Shown: positions 32,651-41,659, counted from the stretch's first letter. The stretch is 64,000 bases of DNA from Ureibacillus sp035555915 (GCA_035555915.1 DATMGC010000030.1:14266-78265); one strand, 5' to 3'. Program-made: numbers and translations. Notes: generated by a model not told the origin, from the letters alone.

Positions 32651-33199
32651 GAGGCACCTCCCACGTGTACGTCAGGTCCTTCTAGCGTTTTTCGGGGCTG
32701 TACGTGGCATACCGCTTTTCTTATTGTCCAGTTGCAACGGCTTGCCCTCGAGGACGCTTCGGTACCCTCCCACGTGTGCAAGCACACTCGTCGGGTCCCT
32801 CCAGCGCTTGTCGGGGCTTAATCGGGCGCCTTCGGTTTTCGAGATGTCTAGCTGCAGGTGCTAGCTCCTCGACAACTTCGGAATCGCCTGCAAGGACAAA
32901 AAGCGTCCTTTTGTCGATTCCTCCAGTTGTTGTCGGAGCTGAGCGAGCACCTTCCGCTTTTCGAGATGTCTAGCTGCGGCGGCTAGCTCCATTGAAACTT
33001 CGACTTCCTCCCACGCATGCAAGCATGCTTGTCGAAAGTCTCCAGTTTCTTCGGAGCTGAACGAGCCGCCTTCGCTTTTCTTGATCCAGCTGCGGCGCCC
33101 AGCCCCTCGAGGTCGCTTCGGTACCCTCCCACGTGTGCAAGCACACTCGTCGGGTCCCTCCAGCGCTTGTCGGGGCTTAATCGGGCGCCTTCGCTTTTC
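32651..33199. repeat. Cluster of GC-rich nested hairpin elements, about 120 nt each
   Basis: Head-to-tail units: a truncated one (32651-32720) and four full ones (32721-32840, 32841-32962, 32963-33080, 33081-33199). Each runs from a CCAGCTGC- or CTAGCTGC-like start to CGCTTTTC and folds into a long hairpin with a purine-rich apex such as GTGTGCAAGCACAC. The second and last full units are almost identical over 90 nt. The arms vary between units but stay complementary. Similar elements are common between genes in Bacillaceae, from memory. Open frames here are GC-rich chance frames. Confidence 0.92.
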
Positions 33200-33230
33200 G
33201 TAGTTTCTTCTATTAAAAAGGAGTGATATT

Positions 33231-34118
33231 TTGATTAGTTTACAGGAGATCCTCTCTTTCCATTATGTTTATCCTCTTCCTCTTCATAAATTCCGTATTT
33301 TGATGAATTCTATCGAATCGACACAAAATTTAATTAAGACTAAACCTACAGAATTAGCTAAAATTCTGTCAATTTCGACAAATAATGCAGAAACGATTTT
33401 AATGAATTATAAAAAGGTAATGGAAATTAATATTTTGGATGTTTTGAATGCTTCAAATGTAAAAGTGATTCCATTTAATAGTAAATTATATCCATCAAGC
33501 TTACATGACTTATTAGATCCTCCAACAGTTCTTTATGCAAAGGGGGATACTTCGTTGCTTCAGCATCCTAAAAAAGTTGCTATTATTGGTTCAAGAAAAG
33601 CGACAAATTATTCTCGCTTAGCAATGGACTATATTGTCCCACCCCTTATTGAAAATGAAATTGTGATTGTCAGTGGGCTTGCAAAGGGAGCGGACAGTTT
33701 GGCTCATAAGGCTACCATTCATTACGGAGGAAAAACGATTGCTGTACTAGGACATGGATTTTCGCATATATATCCGAAAGAAAATAAATCTCTGGCTTGC
33801 GAAATCGAACAAAATCATTTACTTTTAACAGAATATCCTCCATATGTTGGGGTCCAGAAATGGCATTTTCCCATGAGAAATCGTATTATTAGCGGTATCA
33901 GTGATGCAATTGTTGTGACTGAAGCTGCTCTAAAGAGCGGGACTCTCATTACAACAGAGCATGCCTTAGAGCATGGTAAAGATATTTTTGTAGTTCCTGG
34001 TCCTATTCATGAAGAACAGTCAAAAGGTACTAATAGCCTACTTCGAGAAGGGGCTATACCAATTTGGAATGGGCATCAAATCATAGAGGAATTGAATTGT
34101 TTTGAAGGTAAATATTGA
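33231..34118 (+). CDS. dprA: DNA processing protein DprA (Smf)
   Basis: Loads RecA onto incoming single-stranded DNA in natural transformation (295 aa; B. subtilis 297). The extended Rossmann-fold core shows IIGSRKATNYS near 120, VSGLAKGADSLAHKATIHYG near 145 and IYPKENKSLACEI near 180. ATEAALKSGTLITTEHALEHG-type segments continue the fold. Start TTG 33231 has AAGGAGTGA 8 nt upstream. It lies directly after the hairpin cluster, so its promoter is either within that cluster or further up. Confidence 0.94.
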   Translation: MISLQEILSFHYVYPLPLHKFRILMNSIESTQNLIKTKPTELAKILSISTNNAETILMNYKKVMEINILDVLNASNVKVIPFNSKLYPSSLHDLLDPPTVLYAKGDTSLLQHPKKVAIIGSRKATNYSRLAMDYIVPPLIENEIVIVSGLAKGADSLAHKATIHYGGKTIAVLGHGFSHIYPKENKSLACEIEQNHLLLTEYPPYVGVQKWHFPMRNRIISGISDAIVVTEAALKSGTLITTEHALEHGKDIFVVPGPIHEEQSKGTNSLLREGAIPIWNGHQIIEELNCFEGKY

Positions 34119-34125
34119 AAAAAAG

Positions 34126-34154
34126 TTGCATTCTTATAAAAACTGTTATACATT
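34126..34154 (+). promoter_or_regulatory. Possible promoter of topA
   Basis: TTGCAT (34126-34131), 17 nt, TACATT (34149-34154). GTTGCA at 34125 and TGCAAC near 34156 form an inverted pair around it. Both hexamers are imperfect. Confidence 0.4.
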
Positions 34155-34236
34155 TTGCAACAGATACAATTTTTAGGTTACCATTGCGTATGACGCATTC
34201 AAGATAAATAACCTCTACAAGGGGGAAGAAATATAG

Positions 34237-36315
34237 ATGGCAGATTATTTAGTGATAGTAGAATCACCAGCGAAAGCAAAGACAATAGAAAGATATTTAG
34301 GTAAGAAATACAAAGTTAAAGCTTCCATTGGTCATGTTATTGATTTACCAAAAAGTCAAACAGCTATTGATACAGAGAATAATTATAAACCAAAATACAT
34401 TACAATTCGTGGTAAGGGGCCTATACTTCAAGAGTTAAAATCAGCGGCAAAAAAAGCTAAGAAAGTCTATCTCGCGGCCGATCCCGATCGCGAAGGGGAA
34501 GCAATTGCATGGCATTTAGCACAGGCATTGAATATTGATTTAGCTTCGGATTGTCGTGTAGTTTTTAATGAAATCACGAAAGACGCAATTTTAGAATCCT
34601 TTAAACATCCACGACCGATTAATATGGATTTAGTGGATGCCCAACAAGCTAGAAGAATTTTAGACAGACTAGTAGGTTATAACATTAGCCCAATCCTTTG
34701 GAAGAAAGTAAAAAAAGGATTATCTGCAGGGCGTGTTCAATCTATTGCCCTTCGATTTATCATTGATAGAGAAGAAGAGATTAAAAACTTTGTTCCTGAA
34801 GAGTATTGGTCCATCGAAGCGAATTTTGAAAAAGGGAAAAAGCAATTTGATGCATACTACTATGGAAACGGTGAAGAAAAAGTAAAACTTACAAACGAAG
34901 CGCAAGTAAACGAGATATTGAAAAGTCTAAAAGGCGATGAATTTATCGTTAAAAATGTCGTTAAAAAAGAACGAAAACGAAATGCAGCGCCGGCTTTCAC
35001 AACATCTTCCTTGCAACAAGAAGCCGCTAGAAAATTAAACTTCCGTGCAAAGAAAACAATGATGCTGGCTCAGCAATTATATGAAGGTATCGATATAGGT
35101 AAAAAAGAGGGTACTGTCGGGTTAATTACATATATGCGTACCGACTCAACACGAATTTCTGACAGTGCAAAAGCTGAAGCAATTACCTACATCAATGAAA
35201 AATATGGTAAAGAATATGTTGTAGGAGAAGCTAAGCAGGTAAAGAAATCAGCAAATGCGCAGGATGCCCATGAAGCAATTCGACCTACAAGTACAATGAG
35301 AACTCCGGACGAGTTAAAAGAAGTATTGAGTAGAGATCAGCTAAGACTTTACCGTTTAATTTGGGAGCGATTTATAGCAAGTCAAATGGCTCCAGCTATT
35401 TTAGATACAGTCACAGTGGATCTAGTAAATGGAGATGTTCAATTCCGAGCGAATGGATCACATGTTAAGTTCCCAGGATTTATGAAGTTGTATATTGAAG
35501 GAACGGATGATCAAACAGAAGAAACAACGAAATTGCTACCAGAAATGGAAGTTGGAGATAAGGTTAAGTCATTAGAAATTGAACCGAAACAACACTTTAC
35601 ACAACCGCCTCCACGTTTCACAGAAGCTCGACTAGTTAAAGAGCTTGAAGAAAGAGGGATTGGACGACCATCAACATATGCACCAACACTTGATGTCATT
35701 CAAAGACGAGGATATGTTCAGTTAGATGCTAAGCGATTTGTACCTACTGAACTAGGTGAAATTGTTCATCAACTCGTATTAGAATTTTTCCCAGAAGTCA
35801 TTAACATTGAATTTACAGCAAAAATGGAAGAAGATCTGGATAGAATTGAAGAGGGTCAAACCAATTGGGTGAAGATTATTGATGAATTCTATAAGGACTT
35901 TGAAAAGCATGTAAAACATGCTGATGAAGCGATGGAGAAAATTGAAATTAAGGATGAACCTGCTGGGGAAGACTGTGAAAAATGTGGATCTCCTATGGTT
36001 TATAAACTAGGTCGCTATGGTAAATTCATGGCGTGTTCAAACTTCCCTGAATGTCGTAATACAAAGGCGATTATGAAACCTATTGGGGTTAAATGTCCAA
36101 GTTGTGAAACTGGTGAAATCGTAGAAAGAAAAAGTAAAACAAAACGCTTATTCTATGGATGTAATACTTATCCGGAATGTGATTTTGTTTCTTGGGATAA
36201 ACCAATCAACCGACCTTGTCCAAAATGTAGCTCATTATTAGTAGAGAAGAAAATTAAAAAAGGTGTTCAAATTCAATGTACAAAATGTGATTATGAAGAG
36301 GCACCTTCACAATAA
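34237..36315 (+). CDS. topA: DNA topoisomerase I
   Basis: Type IA topoisomerase (692 aa, B. subtilis 691) that relaxes negative supercoils. The TOPRIM domain opens with VESPAKAKTIERYLGKKY and continues AADPDREGEAIAWHLA near 84. The catalytic Tyr299 lies in GLITYMRTDSTR. The C-terminus has three four-cysteine zinc fingers starting near residue 578 (CEKCGSPM, CPSCETGE, CPKCSSLL). ATG 34237 follows AAGGGGGAAG. In B. subtilis trmFO follows; here a terminator and 420 nt of AT-rich DNA follow. Confidence 0.98.
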   Translation: MADYLVIVESPAKAKTIERYLGKKYKVKASIGHVIDLPKSQTAIDTENNYKPKYITIRGKGPILQELKSAAKKAKKVYLAADPDREGEAIAWHLAQALNIDLASDCRVVFNEITKDAILESFKHPRPINMDLVDAQQARRILDRLVGYNISPILWKKVKKGLSAGRVQSIALRFIIDREEEIKNFVPEEYWSIEANFEKGKKQFDAYYYGNGEEKVKLTNEAQVNEILKSLKGDEFIVKNVVKKERKRNAAPAFTTSSLQQEAARKLNFRAKKTMMLAQQLYEGIDIGKKEGTVGLITYMRTDSTRISDSAKAEAITYINEKYGKEYVVGEAKQVKKSANAQDAHEAIRPTSTMRTPDELKEVLSRDQLRLYRLIWERFIASQMAPAILDTVTVDLVNGDVQFRANGSHVKFPGFMKLYIEGTDDQTEETTKLLPEMEVGDKVKSLEIEPKQHFTQPPPRFTEARLVKELEERGIGRPSTYAPTLDVIQRRGYVQLDAKRFVPTELGEIVHQLVLEFFPEVINIEFTAKMEEDLDRIEEGQTNWVKIIDEFYKDFEKHVKHADEAMEKIEIKDEPAGEDCEKCGSPMVYKLGRYGKFMACSNFPECRNTKAIMKPIGVKCPSCETGEIVERKSKTKRLFYGCNTYPECDFVSWDKPINRPCPKCSSLLVEKKIKKGVQIQCTKCDYEEAPSQ

Positions 36316-36395
36316 TAGCAAAAATTTTAACAAAACCCACATCTCATTTTAATGGCAATTTACAATATTTAGAATTATCAAACAATATAATTGGC

Positions 36396-36440
36396 AAACG
36401 TCTCATAAAATTGTTATAATTTATGAGGCGTTTTCTTTTG
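36396..36440 (+). terminator. Intrinsic terminator downstream of topA
   Basis: AAACG-T-CTCATAAA (36396-36409) pairs with TTTATGAG-G-CGTTTT (36420-36434), one mismatch, then CTTTTG. Confidence 0.8.
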
Positions 36441-36740
36441 TTTGTGGAAGTAATAACTTAACGGCTCTTTAAATTAATATACTTTTAAATAACTTAAAAT
36501 TGTATATTTTTTAGTGAGTTATTAAAAGAATGGTAATATGTCACACAATTTTTAAAAATTTTATTTACTAAATACTTGATATCTTTCCAAGATAGGTTTA
36601 GTGTCATAATGTATGTTTTCAATATGTGATAGTAATTTCAAATGTCTATCAGATGAGTGTGATTCGTATCCCTTTTCTTAGACAATTTTTTAAAGCACAC
36701 CTTATTTCTTTAATGCAATTTTGTTGGAGGTGTACCCTTG
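36441..36740. other. AT-rich intergenic region before xerC
   Basis: No supported gene and no remnant of trmFO visible. It holds a 14-bp palindrome, AATTTTTAAAAATT (36547-36560), loosely like the CodY box AATTTTCWGAAAATT, and a small hairpin TATCTT-TCC-AAGATA (36580-36594). The promoter of the xerC-hslVU-codY operon should be here, but I cannot fix its hexamers with confidence. Confidence 0.35.
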
Positions 36741-37637
36741 ATGAATATCACATTTGCAGAATTAGATAACTTTCTCAAATATATTCAACTCGAAAAAAAC
36801 TTTTCAGTACATACTGTTAGGGAATATGAGTTTGATTTAAATGATTTTCTAAACTTTCTAAAGTCTGAAGGTATTTCAAATTTAGACGAGGTTGAATATA
36901 TCCACGCACGGATATATGTAACGAAGCTTTATGATGAAAAGAAAGCAAGAACTTCTATCTCTAGAAAAATTTCTTCAATTCGTTCATTCTTTAAATACTT
37001 AAACCGTGAATATAATCTAGATGATTCTTCATTTCGATCACTATATCATCCCAAAAAAGAAAAGCGATTACCTAATTTTTTCTATGAAGAGGAGCTTTCA
37101 CAATTATTCGAAAGAAATTTTGGAACAGATGACAAGTCAGTTCGAAATATAGCCCTACTAGAACTACTGTATGCTACAGGTATACGAGTTAGTGAATGTA
37201 CATCAATTGAAGTAAATGATATCGATTTTCACTATTCGATTGTGCGAGTAATGGGTAAGGGACGGAAAGAAAGAATTATCCCTTTTGGACAATATGCACA
37301 TGAAGCGTTATGTAAGTATATAGAAGAAGTACGTCCCAAGTTGATGAAAAATAACAATCATAAAAAATTGTTTGTGAACTTGCGCGGTGGAGAACTTACT
37401 TCCCGTGGAGTACGTTATATACTTGAAGACATGATTAAAAATGCCTCTATGCATACAAAAATTTATCCGCATATGTTAAGACATTCTTTTGCTACTCATT
37501 TACTCAATCATGGAGCCGATCTTAGAACAGTTCAAGAGCTACTCGGCCATGCCAGTTTATCATCAACTCAAGTCTACACACATGTTACAAAAGAACATCT
37601 TCGAAATACTTATATGAATACTCATCCGCGAGCGTGA
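36741..37637 (+). CDS. xerC: Tyrosine recombinase XerC (CodV)
   Basis: Site-specific recombinase (298 aa) that with XerD resolves chromosome dimers at dif. The N-terminal SAM-like core-binding domain (about 1-90) is followed by the catalytic domain, with Arg in ATGIRVSE near 147, HMLRHSFATHLLNHGADL near 246 and the Tyr nucleophile in STQVYTHV near 279. TTG 36738 is also possible: GGAGG lies 7 nt before it and 10 nt before ATG 36741. First gene of the conserved codVWXY operon. Confidence 0.94.
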   Translation: MNITFAELDNFLKYIQLEKNFSVHTVREYEFDLNDFLNFLKSEGISNLDEVEYIHARIYVTKLYDEKKARTSISRKISSIRSFFKYLNREYNLDDSSFRSLYHPKKEKRLPNFFYEEELSQLFERNFGTDDKSVRNIALLELLYATGIRVSECTSIEVNDIDFHYSIVRVMGKGRKERIIPFGQYAHEALCKYIEEVRPKLMKNNNHKKLFVNLRGGELTSRGVRYILEDMIKNASMHTKIYPHMLRHSFATHLLNHGADLRTVQELLGHASLSSTQVYTHVTKEHLRNTYMNTHPRA

Positions 37638-37654
37638 TTTTAGGAGGAATGAAA

Positions 37655-38203
37655 ATGGAACAATTCCATGCTACTACCATATTTGCTATTCATCATAATG
37701 GGAAATGTGCGATGGCAGGTGATGGGCAAGTTACATTAGGAAATTCAGTAGTCATGAAACATACTGCTAGAAAGGTCAGACGTCTATTCAATGGGAAGGT
37801 GTTGGCTGGATTTGCAGGGTCTGTAGCTGATGCTTTCACTCTATTCGAAATGTTTGAAGCGAAACTTAATGAATATGGTGGTAATTTACAACGTGCTGCC
37901 GTTGAGGTTGCAAAGCAATGGCGTGGCGATAAAATGCTAAGACAATTAGAAGCGTTACTATTAGTGATGGACCAATCTACGTTGTTGTTAATTTCCGGTA
38001 CAGGGGAAGTTATTGAACCTGATGATGGCATATTAGCCATCGGTTCTGGTGGTAATTATGCATTATCTGCAGGGCGAGCATTAAAACAATACTCTGGAGA
38101 ACATTTAACAGCTAGTGAAATAGCAAAAGCTGCTCTTACGATAGCTGCTGACATTTGTGTTTATACAAACCATAATATTATAGTGGAGGCGCTTGAAGAA
38201 TGA
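37655..38203 (+). CDS. hslV: ATP-dependent protease peptidase subunit HslV (ClpQ)
   Basis: Peptidase of the two-component HslUV protease (182 aa). The body matches the family: HATTIFAIHHNGKCAMAGDGQV at the start and GKVLAGFAGSVADAFTLFE near 46. From ATG 37655, 7 nt after TAGGAGGA, the sequence begins MEQFHATT. The conserved catalytic Thr-Thr is therefore internal (residues 7-8), not at position 2 as in E. coli, and there is no Ser2 like B. subtilis ClpQ. Its last 4 nt overlap hslU. Confidence 0.94.
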   Translation: MEQFHATTIFAIHHNGKCAMAGDGQVTLGNSVVMKHTARKVRRLFNGKVLAGFAGSVADAFTLFEMFEAKLNEYGGNLQRAAVEVAKQWRGDKMLRQLEALLLVMDQSTLLLISGTGEVIEPDDGILAIGSGGNYALSAGRALKQYSGEHLTASEIAKAALTIAADICVYTNHNIIVEALEE

Positions 38204-39594
38204 CAAAACCTAATTTAACGCCAAGACAAATTACAGAACAGTTAAATCGTCACATTGTTGGGCAAAATAATGCGAAGAGAGCAGTTGCAATTGCACTTCG
38301 AAACAGATATCGTCGCTCGCTCTTGAATGAAGAATTGCGAAATGAAATTATTCCAAAAAATATCTTAATGATTGGTCCCACTGGTGTTGGGAAAACAGAA
38401 ATTGCACGGAGAATAGCGAAACTAACAAACGCCCCATTTATTAAAGTGGAAGCAACAAAGTTTACTGAGGTTGGTTATGTTGGTCGCGATGTTGAATCCA
38501 TGGTTCGTGATTTAGTTGAAAGTTCTCATAGACTTGTTAAAGACGAAATGATGGAAGCTGTGAAAGATACGGCTGAAATAAATGCAAATGAAAAGTTAGT
38601 GAAACTACTGGTTCCATCAAAAGTTAGAACAAAAATGGCACAAAATCCATTAGAAATGCTTTTTGGTCAAACAAATAATAATTCTGATGAAGATAAAAAC
38701 GAAGAAGAAACAGTAACACGTTCTAAGCGTTCACAAGTTTCGCAAGATTTAAAATTGGGTAAACTAGAGGACGAATGGGTTACAGTCGAAGTTACAGAAC
38801 AAAACACATCTTTCTTAGAGTTAATGCCTGGTATGGGTATGGACATGGGGTCGTCTGGAATGCAAGATATGCTTTCTAGTCTTATGCCAAAGAAAACAAA
38901 GAAACGAAAAATGAAGGTTAAGGATGCACGTCGTGTACTTATTATAGAAGAAGCAAATAAATTAATCGATTCTGATGAATTAGCACAGGAAGCTATCCGT
39001 AGAGCAGAACAGTCAGGAATTATCTTTATCGATGAAATTGACAAAATTGCTAGCCGAGGAACATCATCAGCTGATGTATCACGTGAAGGTGTGCAAAGGG
39101 ATATTTTACCGATTGTTGAAGGTTCCACTGTGACAACAAAATATGGACCTGTTAAAACTGATTTTATGCTCTTTATCGCAGCGGGTGCTTTCCACATGTC
39201 AAAACCGAGTGACTTAATCCCTGAGTTACAAGGACGCTTCCCAATTCGTGTGGAGTTGGATAAGTTAACAAAGGAAGATTTTATTCGCATCTTGAAAGAA
39301 CCAGATCAGTCTCTTATCTTACAATATAAAGCATTGTTAGAAACAGAAGGGGTAACAATCGAGTTCACAGACGATGCAATCGAACGAATTGCCGAGATTG
39401 CAACAGAAGTAAATCAAGAAACAGATAATATTGGAGCGAGAAGACTCCATACGATCTTAGAGCGATTATTAGAAGAATTATCCTTCGAAGCATCTGAAAT
39501 TTCGCCAGCACATATCGAAATTACACCTGCATATGTCGACAAAAAACTCGAAAAAATTTCAAAAAACAAAGATTTATCGCAATTTATCTTATAA
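38200..39594 (+). CDS. hslU: ATP-dependent protease ATPase subunit HslU (ClpY)
   Basis: AAA+ unfoldase (464 aa) that feeds substrates to HslV. Walker A is GPTGVGKTE near residue 57, followed by EATKFTEVGYVGRDVE with the pore loop. The intermediate (I) domain spans about 110-240 and holds a charged stretch (NNNSDEDKNEEE). Walker B IIFIDEIDKIA lies near 272. The C-terminus ends DLSQFIL, the tail that activates HslV. It overlaps hslV by ATGA. Confidence 0.97.
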   Translation: MTKPNLTPRQITEQLNRHIVGQNNAKRAVAIALRNRYRRSLLNEELRNEIIPKNILMIGPTGVGKTEIARRIAKLTNAPFIKVEATKFTEVGYVGRDVESMVRDLVESSHRLVKDEMMEAVKDTAEINANEKLVKLLVPSKVRTKMAQNPLEMLFGQTNNNSDEDKNEEETVTRSKRSQVSQDLKLGKLEDEWVTVEVTEQNTSFLELMPGMGMDMGSSGMQDMLSSLMPKKTKKRKMKVKDARRVLIIEEANKLIDSDELAQEAIRRAEQSGIIFIDEIDKIASRGTSSADVSREGVQRDILPIVEGSTVTTKYGPVKTDFMLFIAAGAFHMSKPSDLIPELQGRFPIRVELDKLTKEDFIRILKEPDQSLILQYKALLETEGVTIEFTDDAIERIAEIATEVNQETDNIGARRLHTILERLLEELSFEASEISPAHIEITPAYVDKKLEKISKNKDLSQFIL

Positions 39595-39683
39595 TTCGAG
39601 TTTTATGAGTTACAATAAATTGTAGAAACCTTTAGAATATTAAGTGAATTATTATACGCACCCTTTAGGAGGATATTTTTAAA

Positions 39684-40463
39684 ATGAATTTATTATCAAA
39701 AACACGTAAGATTAACTCGATGTTACAAGCATCAGCTGGTAAACCGGTTAACTTTAAGGAAATGGCTACCACACTTGCTGATATTATAGATAGCAATGTA
39801 TTTATTGTAAGTCGTAAAGGAAAATTATTAGGTATTTCAATTCATCAAAAAATTGAAAATGCTCGTATTCAAAAAATGGTGGAAGAGCGTCAATTCCCTG
39901 AAGATTATGCACATCATTTATTTGAAGTTACTGAAACTTCACCTAATATTGATATCAATAGTGAACATACAATTTTCCCAATCGAAAACCGTGATCTTTT
40001 CAAAAACGGTTTAACTACAATAGTTCCAATAATCGGTGGTGGGGAACGCTTAGGTACATTAATTTTAGGTAGATTAAGTGCTAGCTTTGAAGATGACGAT
40101 TTAATTTTAGCCGAATATGGTGCGACTGTAGTTGGAATGGAAATTTTACGTGAAAAATCAGAAGAAATTGAAGAAGAAGCTCGTAGCAAAGCGGTAGTAC
40201 AAATGGCGATTAATTCATTATCTTATAGTGAATTAGAAGCGATTGAACACATTTTTGAAGAACTAGATGGAAACGAAGGATTACTTGTTGCTTCTAAAAT
40301 CGCGGACCGCGTAGGTATTACTCGTTCTGTTATCGTAAACGCTTTACGTAAATTAGAATCTGCAGGTGTAATTGAATCTAGATCTCTAGGTATGAAAGGA
40401 ACTTATATTAAAGTATTAAATGACAAGTTCCTAACAGCTTTAGCTGAAATTAAAATGAAATAA
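39684..40463 (+). CDS. codY: Global transcriptional regulator CodY
   Basis: GTP- and branched-chain-amino-acid-sensing repressor (259 aa, same as B. subtilis). The N-terminal GAF domain (about 1-155) opens MNLLSKTRKINSMLQ; the C-terminal winged helix-turn-helix contains ASKIADRVGITRSVIVNALRK near residues 203-223. ATG 39684 follows AGGAGGAT. It is the last gene of the xerC-hslVU-codY operon, ended by a strong terminator. In B. subtilis CodY also represses the fla/che promoter, which begins just downstream here. Confidence 0.98.
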   Translation: MNLLSKTRKINSMLQASAGKPVNFKEMATTLADIIDSNVFIVSRKGKLLGISIHQKIENARIQKMVEERQFPEDYAHHLFEVTETSPNIDINSEHTIFPIENRDLFKNGLTTIVPIIGGGERLGTLILGRLSASFEDDDLILAEYGATVVGMEILREKSEEIEEEARSKAVVQMAINSLSYSELEAIEHIFEELDGNEGLLVASKIADRVGITRSVIVNALRKLESAGVIESRSLGMKGTYIKVLNDKFLTALAEIKMK

Positions 40464-40478
40464 TATTGAAAATATTAT

Positions 40479-40517
40479 AATGGTTCTGTCACATTTCGTG
40501 GCAGAACCATTATTTTT
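40479..40517 (+). terminator. Intrinsic terminator after codY
   Basis: AATGGTTCTG-TCAC (40479-40492) pairs with GTGG-CAGAACCATT (40499-40512), then ATTTTTTG. It separates the codY operon from fla/che. Confidence 0.92.
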
Positions 40518-40728
40518 TGTCTAATATAATATACACATTTTACTAAGTGCAAAATACTAGTTAATAATAAGGACTAGTGTATCCATCCGCTTAATATGTC
40601 GAAATAATGGTGAATCTAGGGAATTGTGAATAATATTAGGACAAAAGAGTCTGAAAATGGTCCGTTTTTACTAGTAAAAAACAACAAATGCCAATAGACA
40701 CATAGTAGTAATATACTTTAAAATTAAG
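40518..40728. other. AT-rich leader region upstream of the fla/che operon
   Basis: No gene is seen. This stretch lies between the codY terminator and the fla/che promoter. I see no clear sigma-D promoter and no perfect CodY box here, though several short A/T dyads occur. Confidence 0.35.
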
Positions 40729-40757
40729 TTATTGAATTGAAATATAATTAATATAAT
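40729..40757 (+). promoter_or_regulatory. Likely sigma-A promoter of the fla/che operon
   Basis: TTATTG (40729-40734), exactly 17 nt, then a perfect TATAAT (40752-40757). The -10 overlaps the in-frame ATG at 40756, so translation must begin further down, at TTG 40780. Confidence 0.6.
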
Positions 40758-40779
40758 GAATGATTTTGAGGTGAATAGT

Positions 40780-41172
40780 TTGAATTTGTTTGGAGGGACG
40801 ATTAGTAGCTTAGAAAATGGCTTAAACTATGCGTCTTTAAAAAATAAAACAATTGCACAAAACATTGCAAATGTGGATACCCCTAATTACACTGCGAAAA
40901 ATGTCAGTTTTAGTAAAATGTTGTCGGAAGCGAAAGAGTCTACAATAACTGCGAATCGTACAGATAGTAGACATTACGATTTTCAGATTAAGCAATCAAC
41001 TCCAGGTGTATATAGTCTTGAAAACTTTAAATACCGTAATAATGGCAATGGCGTCGATATGGATGCGGAACAGTCTAGCCTAGCTGAAAATACCATCTAC
41101 TATAATGCTTTAGTTGAACGAATTTCAGGAAAATTCAATACGTTAAATACTGTTATCCAAGGAGGAAAATAA
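40780..41172 (+). CDS. flgB: Flagellar basal-body rod protein FlgB
   Basis: Proximal rod subunit (130 aa). The N-terminus LNLFGGTISSLENGL aligns with B. subtilis FlgB, and the rod-family signature is QNIANVDTPNYTAKNVSF near residue 28. It ends LVERISGKFNTLNTVIQGGK. TTG 40780 follows GAGGTGA at 40768-40774; the upstream ATG 40756 lies in the promoter -10. First gene of the fla/che operon; flgC follows after 2 nt. Confidence 0.93.
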   Translation: MNLFGGTISSLENGLNYASLKNKTIAQNIANVDTPNYTAKNVSFSKMLSEAKESTITANRTDSRHYDFQIKQSTPGVYSLENFKYRNNGNGVDMDAEQSSLAENTIYYNALVERISGKFNTLNTVIQGGK

Positions 41173-41174
41173 GT

Positions 41175-41636
41175 ATGTCAATATTTACTAGTATGAATAC
41201 TACAGCCTCTGCTTTAACAGCACAACGATTACGAATGGATGTTGTTTCGTCAAATATCGCAAATGTCGACACAACTCGAGCGAAGCAAGTGAACGGTGAA
41301 TGGGAACCGTATCGTCGCAAATCTGTTACGTTGACAGAAGATAATGGGAATGGTCATTTCTCAAGTCTCTTAAATAAGGCAATCGGAAAGAAAGTAAATG
41401 CTGGTAATGGAGTTAAAGTTACAAAGATTAATGAAGATACAAAAACCCCATTTAAATTAGTTTATAATCCGACAGATCCGGATGCAAATGAAGATGGTTA
41501 CGTAGAAATGCCAAATGTTGACCTATTAACAGAGATGGTCGATTTGGTATCTTCAACACGTTCTTACGAAGCGAATGTCACAGTATTTAATGCTAGTAAA
41601 TCCATGCTAACGAAGGCACTAGAAATTGGAAAATAA
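41175..41636 (+). CDS. flgC: Flagellar basal-body rod protein FlgC
   Basis: Proximal rod subunit (153 aa). The N-terminus MSIFTSMNTTASALTAQRLR and SSNIANVDTTRAKQVNGEW are the rod-family signature. The C-terminal helix, STRSYEANVTVFNASKSML, is the conserved D0 coiled coil. ATG 41175 follows AAGGAGG. It is exported by the flagellar type III system and assembles with FlgB and FliE. Confidence 0.96.
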   Translation: MSIFTSMNTTASALTAQRLRMDVVSSNIANVDTTRAKQVNGEWEPYRRKSVTLTEDNGNGHFSSLLNKAIGKKVNAGNGVKVTKINEDTKTPFKLVYNPTDPDANEDGYVEMPNVDLLTEMVDLVSSTRSYEANVTVFNASKSMLTKALEIGK

Positions 41637-41659
41637 ATAAGTGGAAAGGATGACTCATT

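Noticed and set aside
32624..33226. Four overlapping + strand ORFs of 65-89 codons
   Set aside because: They lie wholly inside the GC-rich hairpin elements, overlap one another, share repeated peptide pieces because the DNA repeats, and lack ribosome binding sites.
36547..36560. CodY box upstream of xerC
   Set aside because: AATTTTTAAAAATT is a palindrome near the consensus, but it lacks the central C and G and is the kind of run expected by chance in AT-rich DNA.
38667..39290. 207-codon ORF on the - strand
   Set aside because: Antisense to hslU, with a Ser/Ile-rich product typical of reverse frames of Glu/Asp-rich genes.
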